Origin: Pyxidicoccus sp. MSG2
GTDB taxonomy: Bacteria; Myxococcota; Myxococcia; Myxococcales; Myxococcaceae
DNA length: 64,000 nt
Assembly: GCF_026626705.1 (NCBI RefSeq)
Contig: NZ_JAPNKC010000001.1
Span: 7,768,001 to 7,832,000 of the forward strand
Direction of reading: 5' to 3'
Made by a program: the position numbers and the translations under genes. Shown in pieces: positions 1 to 8,854 of this stretch (position 1 is the stretch's first letter; each line of letters starts with the position of its first letter). Under the pieces are notes generated by a model. That model searched no databases. It was not told where the DNA came from and worked only from the letters and a program-made list of their open reading frames with translations.

Positions 1-1118
1 TCGAACCCGAAGCCATGCTGGAGCGGGTGGGGCGCGGGGCCCCGGCCCCAAGGAGGCATGGCACCCCAGGGCGGCGGCACGTGGTCATACGTCCCGCCGT
101 GCTCGTCGAAGGTGATGATGAGCAGCGTGCGCTCCCACGCCGCGCGGTGGGCGCTCAGCGCGCTCACCACCTGCCGCAGGAACAGCTCCGAGCGCGTGAC
201 ATTCACCGGCGGGTGGTAGTCGTTGCCGTTGACGATGTGGCCCATGACCTCGCCGGCCCAGGACGGCTCCAGGTAGGTGAAGGCGGGCAGGCTGCCGGTG
301 CGCGCATGCTCGAAGAAGCGGGCCATGGGCTGGAAGTGCGAGTCGATGCGCTCGATGCGCTCCAGCCGGGGGAAGATGCGCCGCGTGTAGGGGACGCTGC
401 TGAGCAGCGGCGGGAAGTTGTCGTGGCAATACACGGCCCAGTCCCGTCGGCCGGCCCGCTCCATGACGTGCCACAGCGTGTCTGTGTCGAAGGCGTCGTC
501 CGCCAGGGGCGCGTGGATGGCCTTGGGCTCGCGGGCGTGGAAGCCGTTGTCCACCAGCCCCAGCGACGTCCCCGCCAGCGAGAAGGCCCGGTTGGCGTTC
601 GTCTGCGTGGGCACCGAGGAGAACCACGCGTCTGACACCGCGTAGCGGCGCGCCAGCCCGTTGAGCACCGGCAGGTCCGCGGGCGTGTAGCAGCGCAGCA
701 CCTGGTCGATGCGCTCCAGCGTGCGCGCGTCCCACTTCAGGTTGAAGCGCGTGGAGAAGTCCTGGAGGAAGCCCTTCATGTCCGGCACCGCGCCGGGAGC
801 CGGGTTCTCCTTTGCGCCATATAGCTGCACGTTGACGTGCTCGTAGTCCTCGTGCGTGTTGGCGCCGGGGTTGTTCATGGCCCGCACGCCGGGGGAGGGC
901 ACCGTGGTGCGCACGGGGTGCCCCGCGCCGTCCTTCAGCGTGTTGGCCAGGGCCTCACGGTCCAGGAAGTCCAGGCCATGGAAGGCGGGCTCCCCGGGGC
1001 GCAGCGCCGGCAGGTGGTGGAGGGGCAATTCATCGCGCCGGTACAGATGACCCAGCACGCTGTCGAAGCCCCGGTTCTCGAACATCACATGGACGATGTG
1101 TTGGATGTGGTCGCGCAT
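1..1118 (-). CDS. Phosphoesterase / phospholipase C-like protein, 3' end outside window
   Basis: This open frame runs off the left edge of the window, so the C-terminus is missing (about 372 residues seen). The N-terminus has the family hallmark HIVHVMFENRGFDSVLGH, matching the metal-binding ENRSFD block of PF04185 (phospholipase C, acid phosphatase AcpA). Near the visible end, TFDEHGGTYDHVPPP is the second conserved metal-site block. Family members hydrolyse phosphodiester or phosphomonoester bonds, often of phospholipids, and are usually exported. Here I see no signal peptide before the first motif, so export is uncertain. The ATG at 1118 is chosen because it sits just before the conserved block; its ribosome site (GAGG close to the ATG) is weak. 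It diverges from the giant gene at 1384. The substrate cannot be told from sequence. Confidence 0.85.
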   Translation of the reverse strand, partial: MRDHIQHIVHVMFENRGFDSVLGHLYRRDELPLHHLPALRPGEPAFHGLDFLDREALANTLKDGAGHPVRTTVPSPGVRAMNNPGANTHEDYEHVNVQLYGAKENPAPGAVPDMKGFLQDFSTRFNLKWDARTLERIDQVLRCYTPADLPVLNGLARRYAVSDAWFSSVPTQTNANRAFSLAGTSLGLVDNGFHAREPKAIHAPLADDAFDTDTLWHVMERAGRRDWAVYCHDNFPPLLSSVPYTRRIFPRLERIERIDSHFQPMARFFEHARTGSLPAFTYLEPSWAGEVMGHIVNGNDYHPPVNVTRSELFLRQVVSALSAHRAAWERTLLIITFDEHGGTYDHVPPPWGAMPPWGRGPAPHPLQHGFGF

Positions 1119-1173
1119 GCCTCGAAGGCAGTGCAGCCCCCATGCCGTGCGCGCCTCCTCTGGAAGCGGACCG

Positions 1174-1255
1174 CGCGCGCTTCGTCGAAGACGCGCGTCG
1201 ACGCGTCGACGTGCCCCCGTCGACGATACGGGCGCGGGCGTCGACGAAGCGCGCG
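1174..1255. promoter_or_regulatory. Palindrome-rich divergent intergenic region
   Basis: A perfect 15-bp inverted repeat (CGCGCGCTTCGTCGA at 1174-1188 and its complement at 1241-1255) encloses about 50 bp. That interval and its edge hold four copies of the palindrome GTCGAC, at 1197, 1205, 1219 and 1240. It lies between two divergently transcribed genes, where an operator or shared promoter is expected. I see no clear -35/-10 boxes, so the regulatory role is inferred. Confidence 0.4.
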
Positions 1256-1383
1256 TTCGCGCCCTCTATGGAGGAAGTCGCGTCCGCGAGCGCTGGCACT
1301 CCGCGTGCTCAAGGCCCGGGGGACTCCCTGGCTCGCGCGGGCATGACGTTCGCTCGGGGCAGGGCCCCACCCCGGAGTGCGTC

Positions 1384-4300
1384 ATGAAAGTCGATTTGAT
1401 GGACCCCTTCACCGGCGCGGCGAGCGGGCTGTCCGACCTCACCGAGAAGGCGCTGGAACAGAGCCCCGAGTTCGCACGGCACGTCCAGATGATGCGCGGC
1501 GACCTGCTGATGGCCGCCGAGGCCGAGCCCCCGACGGACCTGATGGGCTACCACCTGGTGACGGCCGTCACCCAGGACACCGTCAACTTCCAGTTCAAGA
1601 AGCTGTTCCAGAGCGGCGTCATCCACCGCACGCTGGAAATCGAGGACCCGGAGACGGGCATCCGGCTCTCCGCCAACCTCGACGCGCCGCTGGTGCGCTT
1701 CGGCGGTGAAAGCTCGCCGTACACCGTCCTCTTCATGCTGCGGCTGAAGAGCGGCGCGCTGACGTACTTCGAGGGCTTCGGCCCCAAGGCCCAGAAGAAG
1801 GAGCTCCGGTTCAAGGGCTGGCAGTACGCCTTCCGCGTCAACATGAACATGCTGCAGCACCAGCGCAGCGCGCCGGGCGCCGTGCCCGAGGAGGTGCGCC
1901 GGAAGCTGGAGGCGTTCTCCGATGACCTGTTCTCCATCCGCCGGCTGTTCATGGACTTCCAGAGCGCGAACCTCGCGGACTACGCGCCGGAGCTGAGCCA
2001 GCTGCCCACCGACGGCGGCGGCGGCGTCAGCCGGGGCGTGCTGCTCCAGTTCACCCGAGCCCTGGAGCTGTACTTCAAGTCCTTCAAGAACACGGAGAAC
2101 CCCTACATCCTCGGCTACAGCATCGAGCGGAAGAATGCCGCCGAGGGTCCTCCGGCGCTGTTCGCGCCCAGCGGGACGACGTTCTCCTGCTTCCAGGACG
2201 CGGCGCAGCCGGGCCTGAGCAGCCTCAACTTCCTGCTGATGACGCGCGGCCAGCCCTTCCCGGTGGACCCTCGCGCGGGCGTCTTCCCGCGCAACTGGGT
2301 GACCTCTGGCGAGTACGACGGCCGCATGGTGGTGGCCGCGCGGCAGTTCCGGAAGGAGTACGTGGAAGCGGAGCTGCTGCCGCGCGTGCGGGAGGCCCTC
2401 CTGCGAGTGAGTGAGTACGGCCTGTCGGACTGGAGCGAGGTGAGCCCCGACGTCATCAGCGAGATGCTGGGCGAGGCGACGGGCAGCCTGAGCGGCCCGG
2501 CGTGGAGGGCCAGCGCACGGGTGAACAACCTGAATGACGACCCGGACTCCGCCAACCATGGCTACGGGGTGAGCCTCACGCCGCAGGCGCCCGCGGGCTC
2601 GCGCATCTTCCAGAGGCGGTACCGCTCCACGACGTGCAGCCTCTGGCAGGCCAACGGGCGCGACCTGGTGTTCCACGGCTACGGCGCCATCGAGGACCGG
2701 CAGGAGTTCTACCACTACCCGCTGGGCATCGAGACCTTCATCTGCCACACCCGCACGGGCATCTTCTTCGGCTTCACCGTCCGGCTGCTCGCGGGCACGG
2801 ATGGGAAGCTCACCCTCCAGGTGGACTTCTCCGACTCGAAGCCCGTCAAGGAGCACGACCTGGGCCTGCTGGCGAAGATTGCCAACTTCCTGGTGAGCCC
2901 CATCGCCGGGGACTTGAACAAGCAGCTCGACCAGATGACCCAGCACGGCGTGGACCTCCAGACGGCGCTGGTGAGCGGCATGCAGGGGGCGCTTCGCGCC
3001 ACGCTCGGCGAGGTGGAGACGCGCGTGGTGCTGCCGGCCGGCGACGTCTTCTTCTACAAGAACATCACCCGGGACAGCGCGGACAACGTGCTGCTCGACA
3101 TCAGCTACAAGACGGAGCACCTGCAGGGGACGAAGCACCCGCAACCGGTGCTCGAGGCGGTGGCGGGCGCGCCGGCCCGGCTGTGCTCCACCGTCTCCAC
3201 GGAGCTGATGAAGAACTACGCCAGCGCCTCGGTGGTGAGCGCCGGAGAGCGCTTCGAGGTGGCGCAGGACTCGCGGGGCGAGCCGCTGCTGTTCTCCCTG
3301 AGCGAGGACCGGCGCCTGTTCGTCACCCGGCGCGACGCGGCGGGCTCCACCGGCTGGCGGCGGGAGGACCTGTCCGCCGCGCTGGGTGAGGGACTGGAGG
3401 CCACTGCCTTCGAGGTCTCGCAGGACCGCGATGGCACGCTCACGCTCGCGCTCGCCGTGTGCCCGGCGGGCAGGCCGGAGGACGCGCGGCTGTACGTGTC
3501 GCCACGGCTGTCCAACGACGAGGCGGTGACGGACTGGAGCCAGGTGGGGACCCTCTGGGTCCACCGTCCCCTGGGCGAGGGGCCGGTGCGCATCACCCGC
3601 ATCCTGCTGGGCACGGGGGACGACGGTGACGGCGCGCCGCTTGCCCTGGTGGCGGTGATGACGCGCTGGAAGGAGGCGAAGCACTACCAGTTCAACGCGG
3701 ACGCGGAGGACGCGAGCTGGACCTGGCGGCCCTACGAGCTGCCGGAGAATGCCACCGAGTTGCAGGACCTGGCCATCGGCCGGATGCAGGGGGACCGCGG
3801 CGTCTACGCGCTCTACGCCAACGGGCGCAACCAGACGCTGGAGTTCACCAGCATGCCGGACCCCGAGTACGGCAAGCGGGCCCGGTACGTCTTCAAGCTC
3901 CCCTCCCGCGCCCGCTGCATTGGCGTGGTGCCCGGCCCGGACGGCGCGCTGTCGGATGACCTCTACGTGGGCGGCGAGGGCGTCTTCCTCTACGCCGGCT
4001 CGCGGGAGGCGGTGTCCGCCGTCGCCGCCGCCGGGGACGTGGGCACCGTGGAGCGGCTGCTCGTGCGGCGCGATGCGGACACCGTGGCGGTGTGGACGGT
4101 GGATGCCGCCGGGGGCCTGGGCTACACGAGCGCCCCCCGCGCCGGCCGCGAGCTCGCGTGGTCTCCGCCCCTCCAGCTCGGCCAGGGCGCCCGGCAGGTG
4201 GCGGCGCTGCGCAACCAGGCGCGCCTCACCAACGCGCTCTTCGTGGTGACGTCCGCGGGCACGCTCGAGTACCGCCACCAGGACCCGCGCACGCGGCGCT

Positions 4301-6810
4301 GGGAGTCGAGCGAGGTGCCGCTGCCGGACAGCGGCCGGCTGCTGGAGTTCCCCTGCTACACCAGCCAGGTCACCCTCACGGATGACAAGGGCGAGCCGGC
4401 GGCGCTGGCGAAGGTGCGCCTGCGCGCGTCGGAGTGGACGCAAGTCACCGTCAACGGCGGCACCCACGTGCTGGACGCGGACCGCGACGTGGAGGTGGAG
4501 ACGGACGTGCAGGGCCGGCTCACCCTCATCAACCAGGTGAGCGGCCTCGCCTCGCCCACCTTCTTCGTCCACGCCGACGGGCTGGAGGACGAGCTGCGCG
4601 TCGAGCCGGCCGCCCGCGTGCTGGAGACGCTGGGCCGCATCCACACCGGGGACGACCTGCTGCGCTTCAAGTCGCGCGACGGCAAGCCCCTGGGCGGTGG
4701 CGCCACGCCGAAGCAGCGGGACACCGCCGCCCGGGCCGTGAAGGAGCTGGTGGGCCTGGCGGGCACGCTGAAGGACGGAGGCCCGCGGGGGCCGGGAGGC
4801 GGCGGGATGCTGCGCGCGAGCCGGGCCCCGATGGGGGCGTCCCGGGCCAGCGCCTCCGCGACGCGGCCGCACACCTGGGGCGTGGTGCTGGAGGGTGGAC
4901 GGGAGGGCTTCTTCCGTGGAGAGCAGGCGCTCGCCACCCACGGTCCGCGCGCGTCGCCGGGCGGGCCGCGCATGTCCACCGCGCTCGCGATGGACACGGA
5001 GCCGGGGCTCGTCGCGGCGCCGGCCTGGTTCCCGGACGCGGGCAGTTTGCTGGCGGCCCTCCAGAGCGGCGCCCGGAAGGTGTCGGACTTCCTGGTGCGG
5101 GTGGTCAACGACACGGTGGAGTTCGTGGTGACGCTCGGGGAGAAGGTCCTCCAGGTGGTGCTCCACGCGGCCGAGCAGGTCTACGCGCTGGTGCACTGGG
5201 TGCTGAAGGAGACGCTCGGCGTGGACCTGGACGACCTGGTCGACTACTTCGGCTTCCTGTTCTCCTGGCAGGACATCGTCGTCACCCACGACGTGCTGGT
5301 GAACCTCATCAACCAGACCATCGCCAGGGGCACGCAGGCGCTGGGCGGCGTGGCGGGAGCCCTCGACGGCTTCTTCGAGGACCTGAAGAAGCGCGTCCGG
5401 GCCTTCGCGCCGATTACCCAGGCCGGTGACGCCGTGAGCCGGCCCGGACTCCAGGCGGCCCGCGACGCGCGGGACTCGTTGCCCCGAGAGGAGGAGGCCC
5501 GGGTGGACGCGTTCAGCCGGAGCCCGGTGGGCAACTTCGCCGGCTACCACCTCCAGCAGGCGCTCAAGTCGGGCTCCACCGGTGGAGTGCCCAAGCTGCC
5601 GGAGAGCGACCCGCTGCGCGCCACGCTGAACGACCTGGTGGAAATCTGGGAGACGATTCGCGTCAACGTGGAGCAGCTCGGCACCACGCTGTCGGACGGG
5701 CTGCTGAAGGGGAAGCTGTCCTTCAACGACCTCATCGTCCAGCTCGGCTCGGACGTGGTGGTGGGCCTGCTGGACGTGTTCAAGACCATCCTGGTGAAGC
5801 TGCTCGGCTTCGGCCAGCGACTGGTGACGGCGGCGCAGGACCTCATCAACAAGAAGCTTGAGCTGCCCGTCATCTCCGCCCTGTATCGCGAGTACGTGGG
5901 CAATGACATGTCCGTGCTGGACGCGGTGGCGCTGCTCATCTCCGTGCCGCTCACCACCGTCTACAAGCTGCTCAAGGGCGAGGCGCCGTTCCCCTTCGTC
6001 GACGTGGGCCCGGTGCTGAGCGCGGCCGGCGTCCCCGGGGCCCTGATGGCCGCGGAGGCGGTGGACCCGTCCGAGCTGTCCCAGCACCCGCGCTACGCGG
6101 GGGCCAGCAAGAAGCCGCGCACCTTCGCGTTCGACACGATGGTGGGCGCGGGCATCTGGACTGCGCTGAGCGGCGCCGGGCTGGTGGTGGGCGCGGCGGG
6201 GTACGGCCTCCTCAAGGTGCTGTCCCTCTTCCAGGTGACGAGCGACGCCATCGTCAAGCCGCTGTACAGCGCCATCGAGAAGCTGAAGACCTTCCTGACT
6301 GCCCTGGCGCCGGTGGTGGCGCCGTTCATGGTGGTGTTCAGGCTGGTGATGTTCATTGGGAAGGCCATCTGGCTCACCGCTCAAGCGGTGAAGTCCTTCC
6401 AGCCCATCGCCGGCACCATCCGTTATGCGCGCTGGGCGGTGGGCGGCCTGGCGGTGGTGGCCGAGTTCATCAGCGCGGTGGACCTGGCGGAGAAGGCCGG
6501 CCCCATCGTCCGGATGATTGGCGCCACCCTGGACCTGCTGCTCGCCGTGCCGTACGCCATCGTCCGCATCGTCGACCACGCGGGCGGCGAGGACAAATGG
6601 CTCATCGGCCTGGACGTGGTGGAGGGCGTGTGCAGCTTCGTGGACTGGGTCTCCACCATCTGCAGCGGCAGCGCCAAGCTGATTGACGAGGGCACCGTCA
6701 AGACGGGTCTCGGGGTCGCCTCCGCGGCCCTCGCCGTGTTCACCACGGGCATGCTGGGAGTGACTTCCGCCACGCCCTTCTTCCTGGACCAGGTCATCGA
6801 GCCGATCTGA
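1384..6810 (+). CDS. Very large protein of unknown function (1808 aa)
   Basis: I do not recognise this family. The ATG at 1384 follows a GGAG site about 6 nt upstream; the open frame extends further 5' but that part is not protein-like. There is no signal peptide. Residues 1 to about 600 are a mixed alpha/beta region. Residues 600-1000 contain repeated short beta-rich units such as RRLFVTRRDAAG that resemble propeller blades. A beta-sandwich-like stretch with a VRLRASEWTQVTVNGGTHVL segment follows near 1010-1090, then a low-complexity Gly/Pro/Arg linker near 1130-1200. The last 570 residues carry many amphipathic or hydrophobic helices, for example around 1235-1290, 1590-1620, 1640-1690 and 1720-1800, which suggests membrane contact. 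The gene points the same way as the 7429-13696 operon but is 600 bp away. A secreted effector or pore-forming role is possible, but only by inference. Confidence 0.8.
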   Translation: MKVDLMDPFTGAASGLSDLTEKALEQSPEFARHVQMMRGDLLMAAEAEPPTDLMGYHLVTAVTQDTVNFQFKKLFQSGVIHRTLEIEDPETGIRLSANLDAPLVRFGGESSPYTVLFMLRLKSGALTYFEGFGPKAQKKELRFKGWQYAFRVNMNMLQHQRSAPGAVPEEVRRKLEAFSDDLFSIRRLFMDFQSANLADYAPELSQLPTDGGGGVSRGVLLQFTRALELYFKSFKNTENPYILGYSIERKNAAEGPPALFAPSGTTFSCFQDAAQPGLSSLNFLLMTRGQPFPVDPRAGVFPRNWVTSGEYDGRMVVAARQFRKEYVEAELLPRVREALLRVSEYGLSDWSEVSPDVISEMLGEATGSLSGPAWRASARVNNLNDDPDSANHGYGVSLTPQAPAGSRIFQRRYRSTTCSLWQANGRDLVFHGYGAIEDRQEFYHYPLGIETFICHTRTGIFFGFTVRLLAGTDGKLTLQVDFSDSKPVKEHDLGLLAKIANFLVSPIAGDLNKQLDQMTQHGVDLQTALVSGMQGALRATLGEVETRVVLPAGDVFFYKNITRDSADNVLLDISYKTEHLQGTKHPQPVLEAVAGAPARLCSTVSTELMKNYASASVVSAGERFEVAQDSRGEPLLFSLSEDRRLFVTRRDAAGSTGWRREDLSAALGEGLEATAFEVSQDRDGTLTLALAVCPAGRPEDARLYVSPRLSNDEAVTDWSQVGTLWVHRPLGEGPVRITRILLGTGDDGDGAPLALVAVMTRWKEAKHYQFNADAEDASWTWRPYELPENATELQDLAIGRMQGDRGVYALYANGRNQTLEFTSMPDPEYGKRARYVFKLPSRARCIGVVPGPDGALSDDLYVGGEGVFLYAGSREAVSAVAAAGDVGTVERLLVRRDADTVAVWTVDAAGGLGYTSAPRAGRELAWSPPLQLGQGARQVAALRNQARLTNALFVVTSAGTLEYRHQDPRTRRWESSEVPLPDSGRLLEFPCYTSQVTLTDDKGEPAALAKVRLRASEWTQVTVNGGTHVLDADRDVEVETDVQGRLTLINQVSGLASPTFFVHADGLEDELRVEPAARVLETLGRIHTGDDLLRFKSRDGKPLGGGATPKQRDTAARAVKELVGLAGTLKDGGPRGPGGGGMLRASRAPMGASRASASATRPHTWGVVLEGGREGFFRGEQALATHGPRASPGGPRMSTALAMDTEPGLVAAPAWFPDAGSLLAALQSGARKVSDFLVRVVNDTVEFVVTLGEKVLQVVLHAAEQVYALVHWVLKETLGVDLDDLVDYFGFLFSWQDIVVTHDVLVNLINQTIARGTQALGGVAGALDGFFEDLKKRVRAFAPITQAGDAVSRPGLQAARDARDSLPREEEARVDAFSRSPVGNFAGYHLQQALKSGSTGGVPKLPESDPLRATLNDLVEIWETIRVNVEQLGTTLSDGLLKGKLSFNDLIVQLGSDVVVGLLDVFKTILVKLLGFGQRLVTAAQDLINKKLELPVISALYREYVGNDMSVLDAVALLISVPLTTVYKLLKGEAPFPFVDVGPVLSAAGVPGALMAAEAVDPSELSQHPRYAGASKKPRTFAFDTMVGAGIWTALSGAGLVVGAAGYGLLKVLSLFQVTSDAIVKPLYSAIEKLKTFLTALAPVVAPFMVVFRLVMFIGKAIWLTAQAVKSFQPIAGTIRYARWAVGGLAVVAEFISAVDLAEKAGPIVRMIGATLDLLLAVPYAIVRIVDHAGGEDKWLIGLDVVEGVCSFVDWVSTICSGSAKLIDEGTVKTGLGVASAALAVFTTGMLGVTSATPFFLDQVIEPI

Positions 6811-7114
6811 CGGGCCGCGGTTCATGACGCCGTGAGGAGCGCGGGTCCCCGGAAGGCCAGGGGGCTCGCGCTTCGTTCGTGGAGAACGTCGCCTCCACGC
6901 CCCGCTCGGAGGGCCACACCACCTCACAGCGGACCTCCGGCAGCTCCCCGGCACGCCGCCCCAGCTCGATGAAGCTCGTCCGTCGGGCTTGGAACCAGGC
7001 AGCCGACCTACCCGCGAGGTTGAAGTAACCCGAGTCGACGAAAAGCTGCCATATCTCCTCCACACGGGAGCCGTCGGCCTGCGTCGCCGGGTGGAGCCCC
7101 CGCGCGCCCGGCAC
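6794..7114 (-). pseudogene. Probable gene remnant, minus strand
   Basis: A block on the minus strand reads like real protein for about 60 residues: VEEIWQLFVDSGYFNLAG, then a WF-rich helix, then EVRCEVVWPSERGVEATFS. It resembles a small Myxococcales family that I cannot name with confidence. Upstream and downstream of this block the same frame turns into Arg/Pro-rich sequence with no protein character, and no good ribosome site or start is visible (a GTG at 7114 is possible). I read it as the decayed core of a former gene in the 618-bp gap between 6810 and 7429. The rest of that gap shows nothing I can support. Confidence 0.35.
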
Positions 7115-7428
7115 GTCCCGGAGGCGCTTCGGTGACACCGCGGGCGCGGAAGACCCAGGCTGGTGGGTTGTCTCGGGCAACGGGCGGACCCGTGCCTGTG
7201 CGTCTTGCGCCCTCGAACTGCCTCCGGATGTGCGGATGCGCGCGCGGAGCCGCCCGGAGAGAGGGGCGCGCCGCGCACGAAATTCCATACGGAGATAGGC
7301 GCGCGGTCTGGTCGTCGGAGAAACGCCTCCCCCACTCGTAACCATTGCCACCTGTCTGCGATGATGCCCGCGGGCTTGGGGACCGTTGCGGCACAGACGG
7401 GAGCCTTTCGCATTGGGGAGCGGAGACG

Positions 7429-7872
7429 ATGCTGCGGGTGCGCCGAGAACAGATGCGCGTGTTGGCTGACGCCGTGACGCGTGCGCGAGTGGCGGTGCTC
7501 ATCGAGCAGCTCGTTCCCCAGTTGCTCGTGGAAGTCCCCGCGGCACCGGCCGAGTGGCCGACGACGCCCGGGACGGCGGAGACGCTGGAGGCGGACACCC
7601 TCACCCGGTGCATCGAAGCAGGCTCACGCCACGGCCTCACGATGGAGGCCGGGGCGCGTCTCTATGTGGCCCTCGCGCTCGCGCACGGCTGGGACTTCGA
7701 GGCGCGGCCCGACACGGCCTGGCTGCGCCAGTTGCTGGAAGACGAAGACGTGTTCGACCCGCTCGAGCGGGTGCGACGTGCCCACGCGGAGTGGGTCCGG
7801 CGTCGCGCGCTGGCCGGAGAGAACCAGCGCCGCGAAGCGGAGTTCCTCGCGCGGTACGGAATGACGGAGTGA
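7429..7872 (+). CDS. Small helical protein, type VI-cluster-associated family (147 aa)
   Basis: The protein opens with MLRVRREQMRVLADAV and continues as helices with YVALALAHGWDFEARPDTAWLRQLLED and an ARAEWVRRR-like tail. From memory, myxobacterial and other proteobacterial type VI secretion islands often carry 130-170 aa proteins of this layout (basic MxRxRREQM start, central W-D-F block) beside VgrG or effector genes. No enzyme motif is visible, so an adaptor or structural role is the best guess. The ATG at 7429 has GGAG sites 4-14 nt upstream; the longer frame to 7345 lacks support. Its stop is only 4 nt before the next ATG (7877), so the three genes 7429-13696 form one operon. Confidence 0.7.
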   Translation: MLRVRREQMRVLADAVTRARVAVLIEQLVPQLLVEVPAAPAEWPTTPGTAETLEADTLTRCIEAGSRHGLTMEAGARLYVALALAHGWDFEARPDTAWLRQLLEDEDVFDPLERVRRAHAEWVRRRALAGENQRREAEFLARYGMTE

Positions 7873-7876
7873 CGAG

Positions 7877-8845
7877 ATGCCAGCGGATACGTCGGACGGC
7901 GCGGTGGCACCCTGCCCCCTGGAGCGCGGGGGGCTGGAAGTGCTCGTGGTGGGGGACGACGGGAAGGCGCTCGAAGGGGTGAGCCTCGAGCTGGCGGAGA
8001 AGGACGGGAAGCGGGTCCTGCGCTCGCGGACGGACGAGAAGGGACACTGCGTCTTCAAGGGGCTGTTGCTGAAGCCCTTCGACCTGCGCCTGCCGAAGGT
8101 CGACGGCGGCATCTGGCACGTGGTGGGCGAGCAGGTGCTGGAGAAGAAGAAGGAGGACGCGCCGCCAGCGCCGTTCGGCGCCCCGCCCGAGGACAAGGAC
8201 GTCGACGGGGTGGTGTACAAGGCGAAGGGTGGCGAGAACGCCAGCGTCCTGGCCTACCGCTATGGGGTGGCTCCCACCGCGCTGCGCCGGGAGGATGGCC
8301 GGCCGCTGGACCTCGAACGTCCTCTTCGCCAGGGGGAGACCGTGCGCGTGCCGGCGCTCAGCCGGCGCCGGGCGGAGGTGCAGACCGGACGGAGGTACAT
8401 CGTCCACCGGGCCCACATCCCCTTCTCATTCGTGCTGCGCCTGCGGGACGAGTACCACGGCCCGCGCCTGCGCGTGCCGTACCTGCTGAAGCTGAAGCTC
8501 TCCGACGGTCAGGAATTGCCGCACCGCGAGGGGCACTCGGACGACGAGGGACGGGTGGTGGAGTCCATTCCACCCGAGGCGGCCGAGGGCGAGCTCGTGC
8601 TGGCGAGCGGTGACCAGACCGAGCGGGTGCTCCTGAAGCTGAGCCTGCCCGAGCCCATCGACGAGACGGACGGCCTGCGGGAGCGACTCGACAACCTCGG
8701 CTTCAACTGCGGCGGAGAGAGCGGTGCGCTGGGGGAGAAGACCCGCGCCGCGCTGCGCTGGTTCCAGTACGCGCTCGGGCTCGAGACGACGGGCGAGGCC
8801 GACGACACCACCCGAAACGCCCTGCGCGCACTGCACGGCTCCTGA
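7877..8845 (+). CDS. LysM-like / peptidoglycan-binding domain protein (322 aa)
   Basis: Three parts are visible. Residues 15-75 (GLEVLVVGDDGKALEGVSLE, then TDEKGHCVFKGL) look like a carboxypeptidase-regulatory or SpaA-like beta-sandwich. Residues 112-160 (GGENASVLAYRYGVAPTALR followed by RPLRQGETVRVP) have the pattern of a LysM repeat. Residues 270-322 (LRERLDNLGFNCG, then GALGEKTRAALRWFQYALGL) match the PG_binding_1 fold. LysM and PG_binding_1 modules bind peptidoglycan; I see no hydrolase motif. Multi-domain proteins of this type often sit next to type VI effectors and may carry or target a partner protein. No signal peptide is visible. It lies between the small helical protein and the large effector-like gene, with 4-nt and 9-nt spacers. 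Confidence 0.75.
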   Translation: MPADTSDGAVAPCPLERGGLEVLVVGDDGKALEGVSLELAEKDGKRVLRSRTDEKGHCVFKGLLLKPFDLRLPKVDGGIWHVVGEQVLEKKKEDAPPAPFGAPPEDKDVDGVVYKAKGGENASVLAYRYGVAPTALRREDGRPLDLERPLRQGETVRVPALSRRRAEVQTGRRYIVHRAHIPFSFVLRLRDEYHGPRLRVPYLLKLKLSDGQELPHREGHSDDEGRVVESIPPEAAEGELVLASGDQTERVLLKLSLPEPIDETDGLRERLDNLGFNCGGESGALGEKTRAALRWFQYALGLETTGEADDTTRNALRALHGS

Positions 8846-8854
8846 GGACCTGCC

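Noticed and set aside
1309..7413. A 2034-codon open frame on the minus strand
   Set aside because: Its translation is Arg/Ala/Gly/His-rich with no domains; it mirrors the third-position GC bias of the real plus-strand gene 1384-6810.
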